Source: Vibrio lentus (lineage in GTDB: Bacteria; Pseudomonadota; Gammaproteobacteria; Enterobacterales; Vibrionaceae). Taken from it: a stretch of DNA of 64,000 nucleotides. A model generated the notes under the pieces. The model had not been told where the DNA came from. It made no database searches and saw only the letters and a list, made by a program, of their open reading frames with translations. This document shows, piece after piece, positions 45,741 through 55,015 of the stretch; within the stretch, counting starts at the first letter, position 1, and each line of letters starts with the position of its first letter. Both the position numbers and the translations under genes were made by a program. The stretch spans positions 3,348,001 to 3,412,000 of the forward strand of contig NZ_JAUFQE010000002.1 of assembly GCF_030409755.1 (NCBI RefSeq). The letters run 5' to 3'.

Positions 45741-47120
45741 TTACGAAACCACAAAAGCAGAAATAACTCTCTGCCTAAACGCCCCAAGCCTTAGTTCATC
45801 AAACGCGCAAAGTGCGACATCAATATTCTCAGTGTTCCTTGTCGTGCTATTCCATATCAGCTTAGAGCTAAGTCCTCCTCGCTCTTCTAGCAACCCCTTT
45901 TCGCTCAGACGGTTGCGCGTAGTATCTGGCTCGGCTTCTGCAAACTTTTTCCACTTTGCATATATACATGACTCAGGAATATCTTGTTCAATCCTTTCTG
46001 CATAGTCAATCAAGCTTTGTTCAGCAAAGGTGAATAACCACGCTTGTTGATTTGTCACGCCGTTCACACGAAGAATTCTCCCGAGCACCTGTCTGAAGTA
46101 CAATTCGGTTTTGACTGAACTCATGTGACAACAAACTTGAAGGCGCGGAATATCGGTTCCCTCACTAATCATTCCAACGCTAACAATCCATTGAGTATCG
46201 CTTCGTCTATAACGTTCAATCTCTGCTAAAGGCTCTTCATGCCGATAGGTCACTATTGAGACCGATTGAGCATACTTTTCAAAAAGTACCTTTTTAATTG
46301 TTTGTGCGTGCTGAACTGATGCAGCAACAATTAACCCTCCAGCCCTCGGGGATCTAGAACGGATTTCTGCAAGCTTTTTGCAACCCAATCCAAGTAAGTA
46401 CTCCATTGCATCGTCATTATAAATGATGCTTTGATATGAGGCCTTAGTCTGCTTAATCATTTCCAATATTGAAGAAAAAGACTCCACCGTTTCATCGTTC
46501 GTCACAGTCAAATGTTCATTATCAACCAAAACAATCTTAGGGGCTCTGCAAACCTTATCGCCGATTGCTTGTTTTAACGTGTATTGATAATCAACTAAAA
46601 GTATTCCGTCAGGATCGCTGTACTCTCCCAATACTATCGGCAAAGAATCTGAACGCCACGGAGTCCCTGAAAGAGCAAGGGTATACGTTGCGAGTCCTTG
46701 AATCTTTGCAAGGACTTGTTGCCCCCAAAAGTTCGCATTTTCAATCTCTGTACCAGAGCAGTGGTGTATCTCATCAAAGACCACAAAAACTCGATGATTT
46801 CTTAGCGTTAGCCAAAAGTCTTCATTTAGAAACTGAATCGACTGATAAGTAAGAGATCGTCCAATAGAACCTAATCCTCCGTTAAAGGTACAATTAAGAA
46901 TCTGTGAAAAGGTTTTCTTTATTCCGCTTGAAACCGTTAAAGAAGGTGAGAAACATAATACAAGGTCGACCTTGTCCTCTTGAATCAACCTTGAAGCGAC
47001 TGTCGCAGCCAGTACCGTTTTCCCAGCCCCTGGCGTTGCTTGGCAGAAGAAGTGCTGCTGGTTTGAGCTGTATTTCTGTAATGCCTTCTCTGAGCATTCA
47101 GCCTGCCATGGCCTTAGCAC
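45741..47120 (-). CDS. Superfamily 2 DEAD/DEAH-type helicase
   Basis: The 459 residues have an N-terminal Q-motif-like LRPWQAE, Walker A TPGAGKT (Lys34), DEIH at 116-119, SGTPWRSD, and C-terminal SVGMISEGTDIPRLQ and RQVLGRILR. It resembles the helicase subunits of restriction-type enzymes but has no nuclease or methylase domain. The start overlaps the 177-residue gene by seven bases, so the two are coupled. With the dedicated XRE regulator this resembles a controlled restriction or defence unit. The intron lies just downstream. Confidence 0.85.
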   Translation of the reverse strand: MLRPWQAECSEKALQKYSSNQQHFFCQATPGAGKTVLAATVASRLIQEDKVDLVLCFSPSLTVSSGIKKTFSQILNCTFNGGLGSIGRSLTYQSIQFLNEDFWLTLRNHRVFVVFDEIHHCSGTEIENANFWGQQVLAKIQGLATYTLALSGTPWRSDSLPIVLGEYSDPDGILLVDYQYTLKQAIGDKVCRAPKIVLVDNEHLTVTNDETVESFSSILEMIKQTKASYQSIIYNDDAMEYLLGLGCKKLAEIRSRSPRAGGLIVAASVQHAQTIKKVLFEKYAQSVSIVTYRHEEPLAEIERYRRSDTQWIVSVGMISEGTDIPRLQVCCHMSSVKTELYFRQVLGRILRVNGVTNQQAWLFTFAEQSLIDYAERIEQDIPESCIYAKWKKFAEAEPDTTRNRLSEKGLLEERGGLSSKLIWNSTTRNTENIDVALCAFDELRLGAFRQRVISAFVVS

Positions 47121-47647
47121 GACTGGTTGTCCTCACAAAGTGTTTTGAGAACACTGGTGAGTACGTTCACTCTTCCTAACAACTGCGCTGAATGCTCTCT
47201 TGCTTGCTCAAGAAGTGGAAGCAACCTCGGCTCGAGTTCAGGAAATCGGCTACAGAGAGATTGATACTCATTAATCTCCCCAAAAACAATCTCTAGTTCA
47301 CCTTTGTACTGATTGCGTTCGTATCTTAATACCGAGTAATCAGACGAGGTGGAAAAAGTAACCTTAGTTTTGTCTGATGCAGTATCGGTTTGAAGGCCTT
47401 TAAATAAGTCTGTTTGAAAGTATCGTTTCTGCTGCCCCGTCCCTTCAACTCGAAGCCAATTGTTCTTCACCAAACGAAGAAGCTGTCGATAAACCTTACG
47501 GCGAGCATCATCCAAATCAACATAGGAGTCATCAATCGAAACAAATGCATCTCTTAGCTCAACAACTAAAAAACCATCCATCTCTCTTTCAATCAATAGG
47601 TTGTGCATTTCATCACTGATTTTCAAAGAACGCTTCATGTACCGCAT
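47114..47647 (-). CDS. Helicase partner protein, winged-helix and helical
   Basis: The 177 residues begin with a possible winged-helix DNA-binding region (KISDEMHNLLIEREMDGFLVVELRDAF; KVYRQLLRLVKNNWLRVEGTGQQKRYF) and end in long helices (about 110-170), likely a coiled coil. ATG 47647 is used, with ATG 47638 as the alternative. It is the first gene of the leftward pair, directly downstream of two operators. A DNA-specificity or regulatory partner for the helicase is the simplest reading. No named family was recognised. Confidence 0.6.
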   Translation of the reverse strand: MRYMKRSLKISDEMHNLLIEREMDGFLVVELRDAFVSIDDSYVDLDDARRKVYRQLLRLVKNNWLRVEGTGQQKRYFQTDLFKGLQTDTASDKTKVTFSTSSDYSVLRYERNQYKGELEIVFGEINEYQSLCSRFPELEPRLLPLLEQAREHSAQLLGRVNVLTSVLKTLCEDNQSC

Positions 47648-47660
47648 ATACCATTAAAAT

Positions 47661-47711
47661 ACTAAGGATTGCTTAGTATACAGAAATTAGTAAAACTAAG
47701 AAAATCTTAGT
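47661..47711. promoter_or_regulatory. Twin operators ACTAAG-N5-CTTAGT
   Basis: ACTAAGGATTGCTTAGT (47661-47677) and ACTAAGAAAATCTTAGT (47695-47711) are perfect 6-bp inverted repeats with 5-base centres, 34 bp apart, in the 93-bp gap between the divergent helicase-partner and XRE genes. They are almost certainly the binding sites of the adjacent XRE protein, which would control both directions as restriction controller proteins do. Confidence 0.85.
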
Positions 47712-47740
47712 CACCGTGAGATCAGAGAAATGAAACTTAA

Positions 47741-48061
47741 GTGCCATTCGAAAACCCAATTCCAGTGCGGCTCAAAGAAGCCCGCAAAAAAGCAAACCTC
47801 TCTCAAAAAGCATTGGGAGTACGTATAGGTATGGATGAAAGCTCTGCTAGCCCAAGAATGAATCAATACGAGAAGGGTAAACACACCCCAGACGTACAAA
47901 CCTTAAAGCTATTGGCCGATGAGCTAGGTGTGCCTTTAAGTTACTTTTTCTGTGAAGATGCAAGCGCCGCAGAACTAGCATGTATTGTTTCCCAAATGAC
48001 AGAAAGTGAGAGGAAAGAATTAATTTCATCATTGCTAGCCAACAGTAAACGTGAAGTCTAG
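47741..48061 (+). CDS. XRE-family regulator of the helicase module
   Basis: The 106-residue protein has a Cro/CI helix-turn-helix (RLKEARKKANLSQKALG with recognition helix around SSASPRMNQYEKG) and a short helical tail (QMTESERKELISSLL) likely for dimerisation. The start is GTG, chosen because the frame has no ATG near and the PIPVRLKEARK opening is typical. Divergent position and the twin operators indicate that it represses its own and the helicase operon. Confidence 0.8.
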   Translation: MPFENPIPVRLKEARKKANLSQKALGVRIGMDESSASPRMNQYEKGKHTPDVQTLKLLADELGVPLSYFFCEDASAAELACIVSQMTESERKELISSLLANSKREV

Positions 48062-48208
48062 TTGCACTACTCAGACTTAGATTAAATAGGTACTATTTAG
48101 GAACTTCCTTTACTGTTTCTTGTTGGCAGAATCCAAAGTCGCTTGGTAATTAAGGTGCGACAGAATCGCTTGGTGATCACACACGTATGATAATTCAGAT
48201 TGTCACGT

Positions 48209-48275
48209 TTTTGGACAATTCCATTTTAGTGTGATAGCTAATTTAGCAAAGCATAAATTACCCAAGGTATGGGAA
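48209..48275 (+). repeat. 66-bp junction repeat, copy 3
   Basis: TTTTGGACAA starts the copy, AGTG is at base 20, the core CTAATTTAG is at 48238-48246, 29 bases from the start as in the other two, and AAGGTATGG is at 48264-48272. It lies at the end of the second cargo module and is the candidate right end of the whole island. Confidence 0.8.
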
Positions 48276-48750
48276 AAGTCGTATATGCTTGTGTCTAGTA
48301 TCAGTGGATCAAAACCGACTAGGAAGTTTAAGTGTATCCATACTTTAGCTAATTAAAGTTTGCCATTTCCAAAATCGAGTTACAGCAAGCATGATACTCA
48401 ATATCACTTAGATTCAGGTACAATAGTGATCTTGAGCATGGATCTTTATTTAGGTTCATATTGAATTTGATATAATAGAGCTTGGCCTACATACTGGTTT
48501 TGTATGAGACATTATTTCTTTTCCATCGAAATATTCGATAAAAAATGTAAAGACAAGCTTTCGCACGGTGCTTGAGTTTACAAAAACGAAGAAGTTCGAT
48601 TAAAAAAAGATTTATACAGCATTTGTAAGGCTCAAAACCCAGTGAATGCGGGGTAGATAAACGAACGAACGAGCTTGACGCCTTTCAAACCGTAAGTCTT
48701 CCCTTCTAAGCCCTGTTTTTAATATATTATAAAGACAGTATTAAATTGGA

Positions 48751-48777
48751 AAAAGCCGCGTTTATCGCGGCTTTTTG
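48751..48777. terminator. Terminator upstream of mshH
   Basis: AAAAAGCCGCG-ttta-CGCGGCTTTTT is a perfect stem with T run in the 5' region of mshH. It may be a leftover of the ssb-side or island transcription and insulates the msh operon. Confidence 0.75.
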
Positions 48778-48870
48778 TTACCTAGAATTCTTAACGCTTT
48801 ATTTACAACGTCAATTTATAGTATAAGTAGCAATACGGTATAATGTGAGTTGAAAAGGATTTCGTTATTC

Positions 48871-50886
48871 ATGAGATATACCCCCACACTAAAATTGAGC
48901 ACTCGCTTAGTCGCCTTTGTCACCGTGAGTGTGATCAGCGCGATGTTCATTCTTTTTATCGGCGGGACACTTTCTTTTAAGCGTATCGGGCAAGAATATT
49001 TAGACCATTATTTGGTGGGTATTGTCGACGTTGTAGATAAAGAGATGGAAGATCCTGACGCCGCGTATTCAATGCAGCGTTGGATGCCTAAGATGTTGCA
49101 GGCGAGCAATATTGTTGAGATGAAACTCTCGAACAAAACCGGTATTGTGTATCGCTTCAAAGATACCTCTCCTCAGATTGATCCTAATCGACTTTATGAA
49201 AAAAGCTTTGTCCTTGAGCGCAATGAAGGTTATCGAATCGAGTTTAAGGCTCTTCCTCCTTATATAGGCTATAGCTATTCGCTTGAAGCCATGTGGTCAA
49301 TTACTTTAGCGGTTGCTCTCATTATTTTCTGCTTAGCTCGTGGCGTTCGATGGCTCAAAGAGCAGTTGATGGGGTCAGAAATGCTAGAGGAACGAGGAAG
49401 AATGCTTCTTGCTGGGCAAGTTGAAGCTCATGCTAAAGGGGATGAGCGGGAATGGCCCTATACGGCAAGTGAAGCGCTTGATGTGTTAATTGAAGAGCTA
49501 CAAGATGCTCGTCAAGAAAGAAGCCGGTTTGATACCTTTATTCGCACCCATACCTTCTTAGATAAGCTGACAGGTACAGCCAATCGCGTTCTATTTGATA
49601 ACAAGCTCGAATCGGCATTGCATGAAAGTGGTGCTCGGGGCGGCGTTTTACTGATACGTATTGATGAATGGGGTCAGGTTCGTGATGTGAACGACAAGCA
49701 AATCACCGATGGCTTTATTATTGAAGTCGGTGAAGTATTGTCGAATATTGTTCAGCGCTACCCCGATGTTATTTTCTCTCGTTATTATGAAGCGGACTTC
49801 GCTGTATTTATCCCACATCAGGGAGCAAAAGATATTGCGACGTTGGCGGCTCAATGCTTAAGGCAGTTAGATAAGTTAACCCCGCCGGAACCTCTGGAAT
49901 CGGATAACTGGTGCCATATTGGTGTGACCATGTACACGGAAGGTGAGCGCCATAGCCAGATCATGGATGAAACGGAAACCGCGCTAAAAAGTGCTCAGTT
50001 AGAGCGCATCAATAACTGGAGCCGCTACCCTAAATCAAATAAAAATGAGCTTGATCGCGGCAGTGTTCGTTGGAGAACATTACTCGATAAAGCTTTGCTC
50101 CCAGAAAATTTAGTAATCTTTGCTCAGCGATGTTACCTTATGCCGGAATCTGGTCAAGCTAATGAATTACATAGAGAAATATTCACTAGAATTCAGGACC
50201 CTGAAAAGGGTTTATTGAAATCATCTCGCTTTATGCCAGCTGTCGAGCAAGTCGGTTATCAAGCTCAAATGGATCAATCGGTTCTGAAGGTGATGTTGAA
50301 GTTGGTGAAAGAATCCACTCAACCTATACATTATTCGATTAATTTGAATGTGACTCCATTTGCTAATAAGCAGCACTTTAAATGGTTTAGAAGTGAGTTG
50401 TTACAGCTCTCTGCCTTGCATCGCTCTCTGCTTGCATTCGAATTTCCTGAAGGGCATTTGATTGCTCATTTAGATTATATGAGACCGGTGGCAAAGATGT
50501 TGTCGGGGTTAGGGTGTACAGTGATTGTTGGTCAAGCAGGGCGAACCATTGTTAGCACTCACTATATAAAAGATTTAAAGGTCAATTATATTAAGCTTCA
50601 TCGAAGTCTTATTAAGAAAATAGACCAAAGACATGAGAACCAACTGTTTGTTCGTAGCTTGATTGGGGCGTGTGGTGATTCACCAACCCAAGTGATTGCT
50701 GTTGGGGTTGAGACAAAACAAGAAAAGAACACCTTGATAGAGTTAGGCATCAATGGTTATCAAGGTCGATATTTTGAAGAAGAGCAACAAATCATTCCTT
50801 TGCCTCATCAAGGCGAAAAGGCAGTAAAAACCGAATCCGTAGTAAAAGTCGGTCGAAGAAATCGATGGCGTAAGAGTAGTAATTAA
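48871..50886 (+). CDS. mshH: MshH / CsrD, degenerate GGDEF-EAL membrane protein
   Basis: The 671-residue protein has two N-terminal membrane helices (VAFVTVSVISAMFILFI and near residue 140), a HAMP-like helical region, a GGDEF-like domain whose motif is replaced by RYYEAD, and a C-terminal EAL-like domain lacking the catalytic residues. This is the CsrD pattern: in E. coli CsrD helps RNase E destroy CsrB/C RNAs and makes no c-di-GMP. ATG 48871 has AAGGA 11 bases upstream; a TTG at 48850 is less likely. It heads the msh locus as in V. cholerae. Confidence 0.9.
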   Translation: MRYTPTLKLSTRLVAFVTVSVISAMFILFIGGTLSFKRIGQEYLDHYLVGIVDVVDKEMEDPDAAYSMQRWMPKMLQASNIVEMKLSNKTGIVYRFKDTSPQIDPNRLYEKSFVLERNEGYRIEFKALPPYIGYSYSLEAMWSITLAVALIIFCLARGVRWLKEQLMGSEMLEERGRMLLAGQVEAHAKGDEREWPYTASEALDVLIEELQDARQERSRFDTFIRTHTFLDKLTGTANRVLFDNKLESALHESGARGGVLLIRIDEWGQVRDVNDKQITDGFIIEVGEVLSNIVQRYPDVIFSRYYEADFAVFIPHQGAKDIATLAAQCLRQLDKLTPPEPLESDNWCHIGVTMYTEGERHSQIMDETETALKSAQLERINNWSRYPKSNKNELDRGSVRWRTLLDKALLPENLVIFAQRCYLMPESGQANELHREIFTRIQDPEKGLLKSSRFMPAVEQVGYQAQMDQSVLKVMLKLVKESTQPIHYSINLNVTPFANKQHFKWFRSELLQLSALHRSLLAFEFPEGHLIAHLDYMRPVAKMLSGLGCTVIVGQAGRTIVSTHYIKDLKVNYIKLHRSLIKKIDQRHENQLFVRSLIGACGDSPTQVIAVGVETKQEKNTLIELGINGYQGRYFEEEQQIIPLPHQGEKAVKTESVVKVGRRNRWRKSSN

Positions 50887-50888
50887 GC

Positions 50889-52331
50889 ATGAATTTCAAA
50901 GCGATTTTAGACAAGGTAAGGCCAACGAGTAATAAAGGCAGCGCTCAAGTTGTTATGTTGGCCAATGATGCCATTTACATTTCACCGACAGAGCAATCCC
51001 CTCAAATTACTCGTATCTCATTGGTTAATGGGGATTGGGAAAGTGCGCTGAAACAGTCTCTCAATAGTGAGGCGTTTACTAGTGGCAGCCTTCAGCTGAT
51101 CGTATGTGCCAATTATTACCAAACCTACCAAATAGATAAGCCGGATATTCCAGAGAACGAATGGTCGGTTGCGCTGCCATTCTTATTGAAAGATCTTGTT
51201 TCTGAGCGAGTGACGGATATTACCGCGAGCGCTGTGGCATTACCGACCTCGAACAAACTGCAAGTTTATGTTTTACCTAAAAAGCTATTAGATAAGCTCC
51301 TTAATGTGACCAATTCGGTGCAGGTTGAGCTTAAAGGTGTTGTCCCTGAAGATGAAATCTGGGGCTACAGTGCGGGTGAACTGTCTAACTTTATTCTTCT
51401 TCAACGTAGTCAGAACGCACACTTTAAGTTAGGTGCTTTTGTTGAGCATACGGTTTGTTTCCAAAGAACGATTCGAAGTGTGGTTCCACCATTAACTGGA
51501 GTGGCTTCAAGTGCCTTACAGCTTGATGGTTTAGCGTTAGAGTTACAGCGTTCGATTGATTACCTTTCCTCTCAAATTAAAGGCACTCAACTTCACCAGC
51601 TCAAAATTTGCTGTGATGAAGAGGATGAAGCTGAACTGCAAAGCGTCTTAAACGACACGTTAAGCTCGAGTGTTTCTTTGTTAGTAGACAAGGATCGTGA
51701 AAATTCAGAAAGCTTGCTGGTTCAATTTGCGGCAGAGAAAGATGATTTTAACGTTAACCTTTACCCTGAACATCTAAAGCCCCAAAAAGAGTATTTTACT
51801 CTCGCGAATGTTGTCGCGAGTTGGGCGATCATCAGTGCGCTGCTTCTCGGCAGTTATTTTGTGATGCAATATCAAGTATCCAACCTGGACGCAGAATTAA
51901 CCACTTTGCAACATGACTCCAAACAGCTTAACAAGCAAGTTAACCAGTTGAATAGTCAACTAACTCGACATAAACCTTCATCAGAGAAAGTGGCTGCCGT
52001 TGCGCGTCTCAAACGTGAGACACAAGCAAAAAAAGAAGCGTTGAAGGCGGTAGGGCAATACGACGAATCACAGCAAGTCGGGTATTCTGGCGTCATGAAT
52101 GCCTTAGCTAAATTAGGGCGAAATGATATCTCACTTTCGAACATCTATATGACTCACGATACCTTAGATTTGAGTGGCTTTGCACGTAACGCAAATGTCG
52201 TTCCAAACTGGATTGGCCAATTTCAAAGCGAACTGAATTTGGTTGGACGAACGTTCGAAAAATTAAAAATCGGTCGCAATGATCAAGACGTGGTGACTTT
52301 TGAATTGAGTACTCGTAGGGAGAGCAAATAG
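50889..52331 (+). CDS. mshI: MSHA biogenesis protein MshI
   Basis: The 480 residues resemble a fusion of PilM-like cytoplasmic and PilN-like membrane parts. Residues 1-300 form an actin-like domain, one transmembrane helix lies at about 307-327 (ANVVASWAIISALLLGSYFVM), and a coiled coil and small periplasmic domain follow. It helps connect the cytoplasmic motor to the pilus platform. It starts 2 bases after mshH and its stop overlaps mshJ. Confidence 0.9.
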   Translation: MNFKAILDKVRPTSNKGSAQVVMLANDAIYISPTEQSPQITRISLVNGDWESALKQSLNSEAFTSGSLQLIVCANYYQTYQIDKPDIPENEWSVALPFLLKDLVSERVTDITASAVALPTSNKLQVYVLPKKLLDKLLNVTNSVQVELKGVVPEDEIWGYSAGELSNFILLQRSQNAHFKLGAFVEHTVCFQRTIRSVVPPLTGVASSALQLDGLALELQRSIDYLSSQIKGTQLHQLKICCDEEDEAELQSVLNDTLSSSVSLLVDKDRENSESLLVQFAAEKDDFNVNLYPEHLKPQKEYFTLANVVASWAIISALLLGSYFVMQYQVSNLDAELTTLQHDSKQLNKQVNQLNSQLTRHKPSSEKVAAVARLKRETQAKKEALKAVGQYDESQQVGYSGVMNALAKLGRNDISLSNIYMTHDTLDLSGFARNANVVPNWIGQFQSELNLVGRTFEKLKIGRNDQDVVTFELSTRRESK

Positions 52332-52978
52332 TGCAACAGTGGAATCAGCTTAGCGATAAGTTTCTTGCATTAAGTCAAAGAGAAAAATGGCTGCTTTTCG
52401 TATGTGGTTTTATTGGTCTAGCTATGTTGCTTTTTACGCTGTTGGTTGAACCTGCGTATCTCGATTTACAAGCTAAAAAAGCTAAGTCGATGAGCTTGAC
52501 TCAGTCAAACCAAAGACAACAGGGTGAGCTGCTGGTGATTCAAGCCAAGCTGAACAAAGACCCGGATAAAGAGATTAATCTTGAGTACAAAAAACTGCTG
52601 GTGGAGAGCCAAGACCTTTCTGTTCAGTTATCAGAAATCATTGATGGGCTGATCTCGCCGTCTCAAATGTCACAGTTGTTAGAAAGTGTGCTTAACGCTG
52701 GCAGTGGATTAAAGCTTGAATCTTTAGAGTCATTAAAACCAGAACCGATTTCGAATAATAAAGAAACCAGTGAGTACTCTGGCTACTTTCTTCATCCGGT
52801 AAGAATGGAGCTGACGGGGAGCTACTTTAGTATTTCAGCTTACCTTCAAGCGCTTGAGTCTCTGCCTGTGAGTTATTACTGGCGCACATTTAAATACTCG
52901 GTAGAAGAGTACCCAAATGCTCGACTTGTGTTTGAGGTTTATACGCTAGGTACCAGACAGGAGTTTATCGGTGGTTAG
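52331..52978 (+). CDS. mshJ: MSHA biogenesis protein MshJ
   Basis: A PilO/GspM-like inner-membrane protein of 215 residues, with one N-terminal membrane helix (WLLFVCGFIGLAMLLFTLLV), a periplasmic coiled coil (about 45-85) and a ferredoxin-like C-terminal domain. It pairs with MshI in the alignment subcomplex. The start is a GTG that overlaps the mshI stop by one base, and the end overlaps mshK by eight. Confidence 0.9.
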   Translation: MQQWNQLSDKFLALSQREKWLLFVCGFIGLAMLLFTLLVEPAYLDLQAKKAKSMSLTQSNQRQQGELLVIQAKLNKDPDKEINLEYKKLLVESQDLSVQLSEIIDGLISPSQMSQLLESVLNAGSGLKLESLESLKPEPISNNKETSEYSGYFLHPVRMELTGSYFSISAYLQALESLPVSYYWRTFKYSVEEYPNARLVFEVYTLGTRQEFIGG

Positions 52979-53300
52979 AATTACCCTGTTGTCCCTACTT
53001 TTTTGTGGACAAGTAGCATGGGCTGAACAAGATCCCACGGCGCCATTAGGCTGGTTAACGCCACAGCAAGCTGTGCCAGCTAAAAAAGCGCCGACTCAGT
53101 ATCGTCTACCGTCATTAGAGAGCATTGTTTGTAAAGGTGATACACCTTGTTATGCGATTCTAAATGGTCAAATTCTCGCTCAAGGAGAAACGGTCAGAGG
53201 GTATCGAGTTAAGAATATCGATCCAGAATACGTCACTCTGCAGAGAAACTCTAAGCAATGGAAATTAGAGATGTTCTCTTTAGATATTAAGAATAATTAA
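52971..53300 (+). CDS. mshK: MSHA biogenesis protein MshK
   Basis: A small exported protein of 109 residues with a signal peptide (ITLLSLLFCGQVAWAEQD, cleavage after WAEQ or AWA). The mature part is like PilP, a pilotin-type periplasmic link between the inner-membrane alignment complex and the secretin. The start is GTG and overlaps mshJ. Confidence 0.85.
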   Translation: MVRITLLSLLFCGQVAWAEQDPTAPLGWLTPQQAVPAKKAPTQYRLPSLESIVCKGDTPCYAILNGQILAQGETVRGYRVKNIDPEYVTLQRNSKQWKLEMFSLDIKNN

Positions 53301-53315
53301 GGTTTGAGTGAAGAC

Positions 53316-54962
53316 ATGCGTAAACTTGTAGTAGCAATTCTAGTGTCATCTTTAGTCGGTTGTTCGATGGGGCATCGTGACCCTGTTGAGATAAAAGAGT
53401 CTTTGAACGAATCCATTAATGAAGCCAATAGCAAAGCGCTTCATGAGCTTCCTTCATCGGTTCAAGACGACCTCATGCCACAACTTGATTCAGACTCTAT
53501 GTCTCCGAGTATGGAAACGGTTAAGCGCTTTCGTATTCAGGCGAACGGTGTCGCAGCAAGAACCTTCTTTGCTAGCTTAGTTAAAGGTACTGAATACAGT
53601 GCTGCTATTCATCCAAGCGTGGCTGGGAACCTTACGTTAAATCTAACCGATGTGACGCTAGATGAAGTGTTGGCTGTTGCTCAAGATATGTATGGCTACG
53701 ATATTGAGAAGCGTGGCAAAGTGATTCAGGTTTACCCTGCCGGCCTTCGAACGGTAACGATTCCTGTCGATTACTTACAAGTGAAGCGTTCTGGTCGCTC
53801 ATTAACGACGATTACTACCGGCACGATCTCTAACTCAGACTCTAACTCTTCAAGCTCTTCAAATTCGAACTCAAACTCGTCGAATTCATCTAACTCTTCT
53901 AATTCGTCCAATTCATCGAATTCGACGTCGAATGGCGGAACAGAAATTGAAACGACATCTGAAAGTGATTTTTGGCCACAGCTTGAGGCTGCAGTTGCTC
54001 ACTTAATTGGATCTGGTGAAGGACAAAGTGTCGTGGTTACCCCACAAGCCAGTGTCATTACGGTACGCGCTTATCCTGATGAAATTCGTGAAGTTCGAGA
54101 GTTTTTAGGTATTTCTCAGAAACGTTTGCAGCGCCAAGTTATCTTAGAAGCCAAGATAATGGAAGTGACCTTGAGTGATGGCTACCAACAGGGTATTAGC
54201 TGGTCTAATTTATCTAAGTCGATTGGTAGCGGTGGTGTTGTTGTTGACCGACCTGGCGGAACATTGCCTCCATTAGATGCCATCAGCTCTTTGTTAGGTG
54301 GACAAACCAACGTAACGATTTCAGATGGCAGCTTTGAAGCGGTTTTGAGCTTTATGGATACTCAAGGTGACTTGAATGTTCTGTCTAGCCCGCGAGTAAC
54401 GGCTGCAAATAACCAGAAAGCAGTAATAAAAGTAGGTACAGACGAATACTACGTGACGGATTTATCAAGCGCGGTAGGCAGTGGGGACAATGCGAATGTT
54501 GCTCCCGAAGTTGAGTTAACTCCGTTCTTCTCTGGTATCTCTTTAGATGTGACCCCTCAGATAGACGATAAAGGTAGCGTATTCTTACATGTTCACCCTG
54601 CCGTTATTGAGGTCGAGGAAGAAGTGAAAGAGCTCAACCTTGGTTCTACAACGGGCGTGGTGCAGCTACCTTTAGCTAAAAGCTCTATTCGTGAGTCTGA
54701 CTCAGTCATTCGCGCAAAAGATGGCGATGTGGTTGTGATTGGTGGTTTGATGAAATCTAACACCAGTGATGTGACGTCTAAAGTCCCATTCCTTGGTGAT
54801 ATCCCAGCTCTCGGTCATTTGTTCCGTAACACGAACCAATTAACTCAAAAAACTGAGCTTGTGATCTTATTGAAACCGACCATTGTGGGCGTCAATACTT
54901 GGCAGTCTGAGTTGGAGCGTTCCCGAGACCTTCTACAAGAATGGTTCCCCGATGAAGAGTAG
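53316..54962 (+). CDS. mshL: MSHA secretin MshL (lipoprotein)
   Basis: Outer-membrane pore for the pilus, 548 residues from ATG 53316; a TTG at 53304 is the alternative. A lipobox VGCSMG follows the short signal peptide, so the protein is lipidated. N-terminal secretin N0/N1 modules precede a Ser/Asn-rich insert (about 173-205, mostly SNS/SSN repeats), and the C-terminal secretin domain has VPFLGDIPALGHLFR and LLKPTIV. The Ser/Asn tract is a likely flexible linker and is variable in DNA repeat number. Confidence 0.93.
   Translation: MRKLVVAILVSSLVGCSMGHRDPVEIKESLNESINEANSKALHELPSSVQDDLMPQLDSDSMSPSMETVKRFRIQANGVAARTFFASLVKGTEYSAAIHPSVAGNLTLNLTDVTLDEVLAVAQDMYGYDIEKRGKVIQVYPAGLRTVTIPVDYLQVKRSGRSLTTITTGTISNSDSNSSSSSNSNSNSSNSSNSSNSSNSSNSTSNGGTEIETTSESDFWPQLEAAVAHLIGSGEGQSVVVTPQASVITVRAYPDEIREVREFLGISQKRLQRQVILEAKIMEVTLSDGYQQGISWSNLSKSIGSGGVVVDRPGGTLPPLDAISSLLGGQTNVTISDGSFEAVLSFMDTQGDLNVLSSPRVTAANNQKAVIKVGTDEYYVTDLSSAVGSGDNANVAPEVELTPFFSGISLDVTPQIDDKGSVFLHVHPAVIEVEEEVKELNLGSTTGVVQLPLAKSSIRESDSVIRAKDGDVVVIGGLMKSNTSDVTSKVPFLGDIPALGHLFRNTNQLTQKTELVILLKPTIVGVNTWQSELERSRDLLQEWFPDEE
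53826..53935 (+). repeat. Simple-sequence Ser/Asn codon tract in mshL
   Basis: About 36 codons are nearly all Ser (TCT, TCA, TCG, TCC, AGC) and Asn (AAC, AAT), with repeated (TCTAAC)- and (TCGAATTCA)-like blocks. The variation in synonymous codons shows it has been retained for protein reasons, though slippage could change its length. Confidence 0.8.
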
Positions 54963-55015
54963 CCACTCATCTTCTACATGTAGATTGGCAGCGCTGAATT
55001 AAGGTAGGTCACCTT

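Larger units (their letters stand above)
48062..48870. other. Intergenic right end of the island and mshH upstream region
   Basis: No gene is visible. It holds the third junction repeat (48209-48275), a short tandem motif TCGCTTGGT at 48139 and 48171, a terminator at 48751-48777 and the mshH promoter. The island should end inside this stretch; the exact edge needs comparison with an empty ssb-mshH site. Confidence 0.5.
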
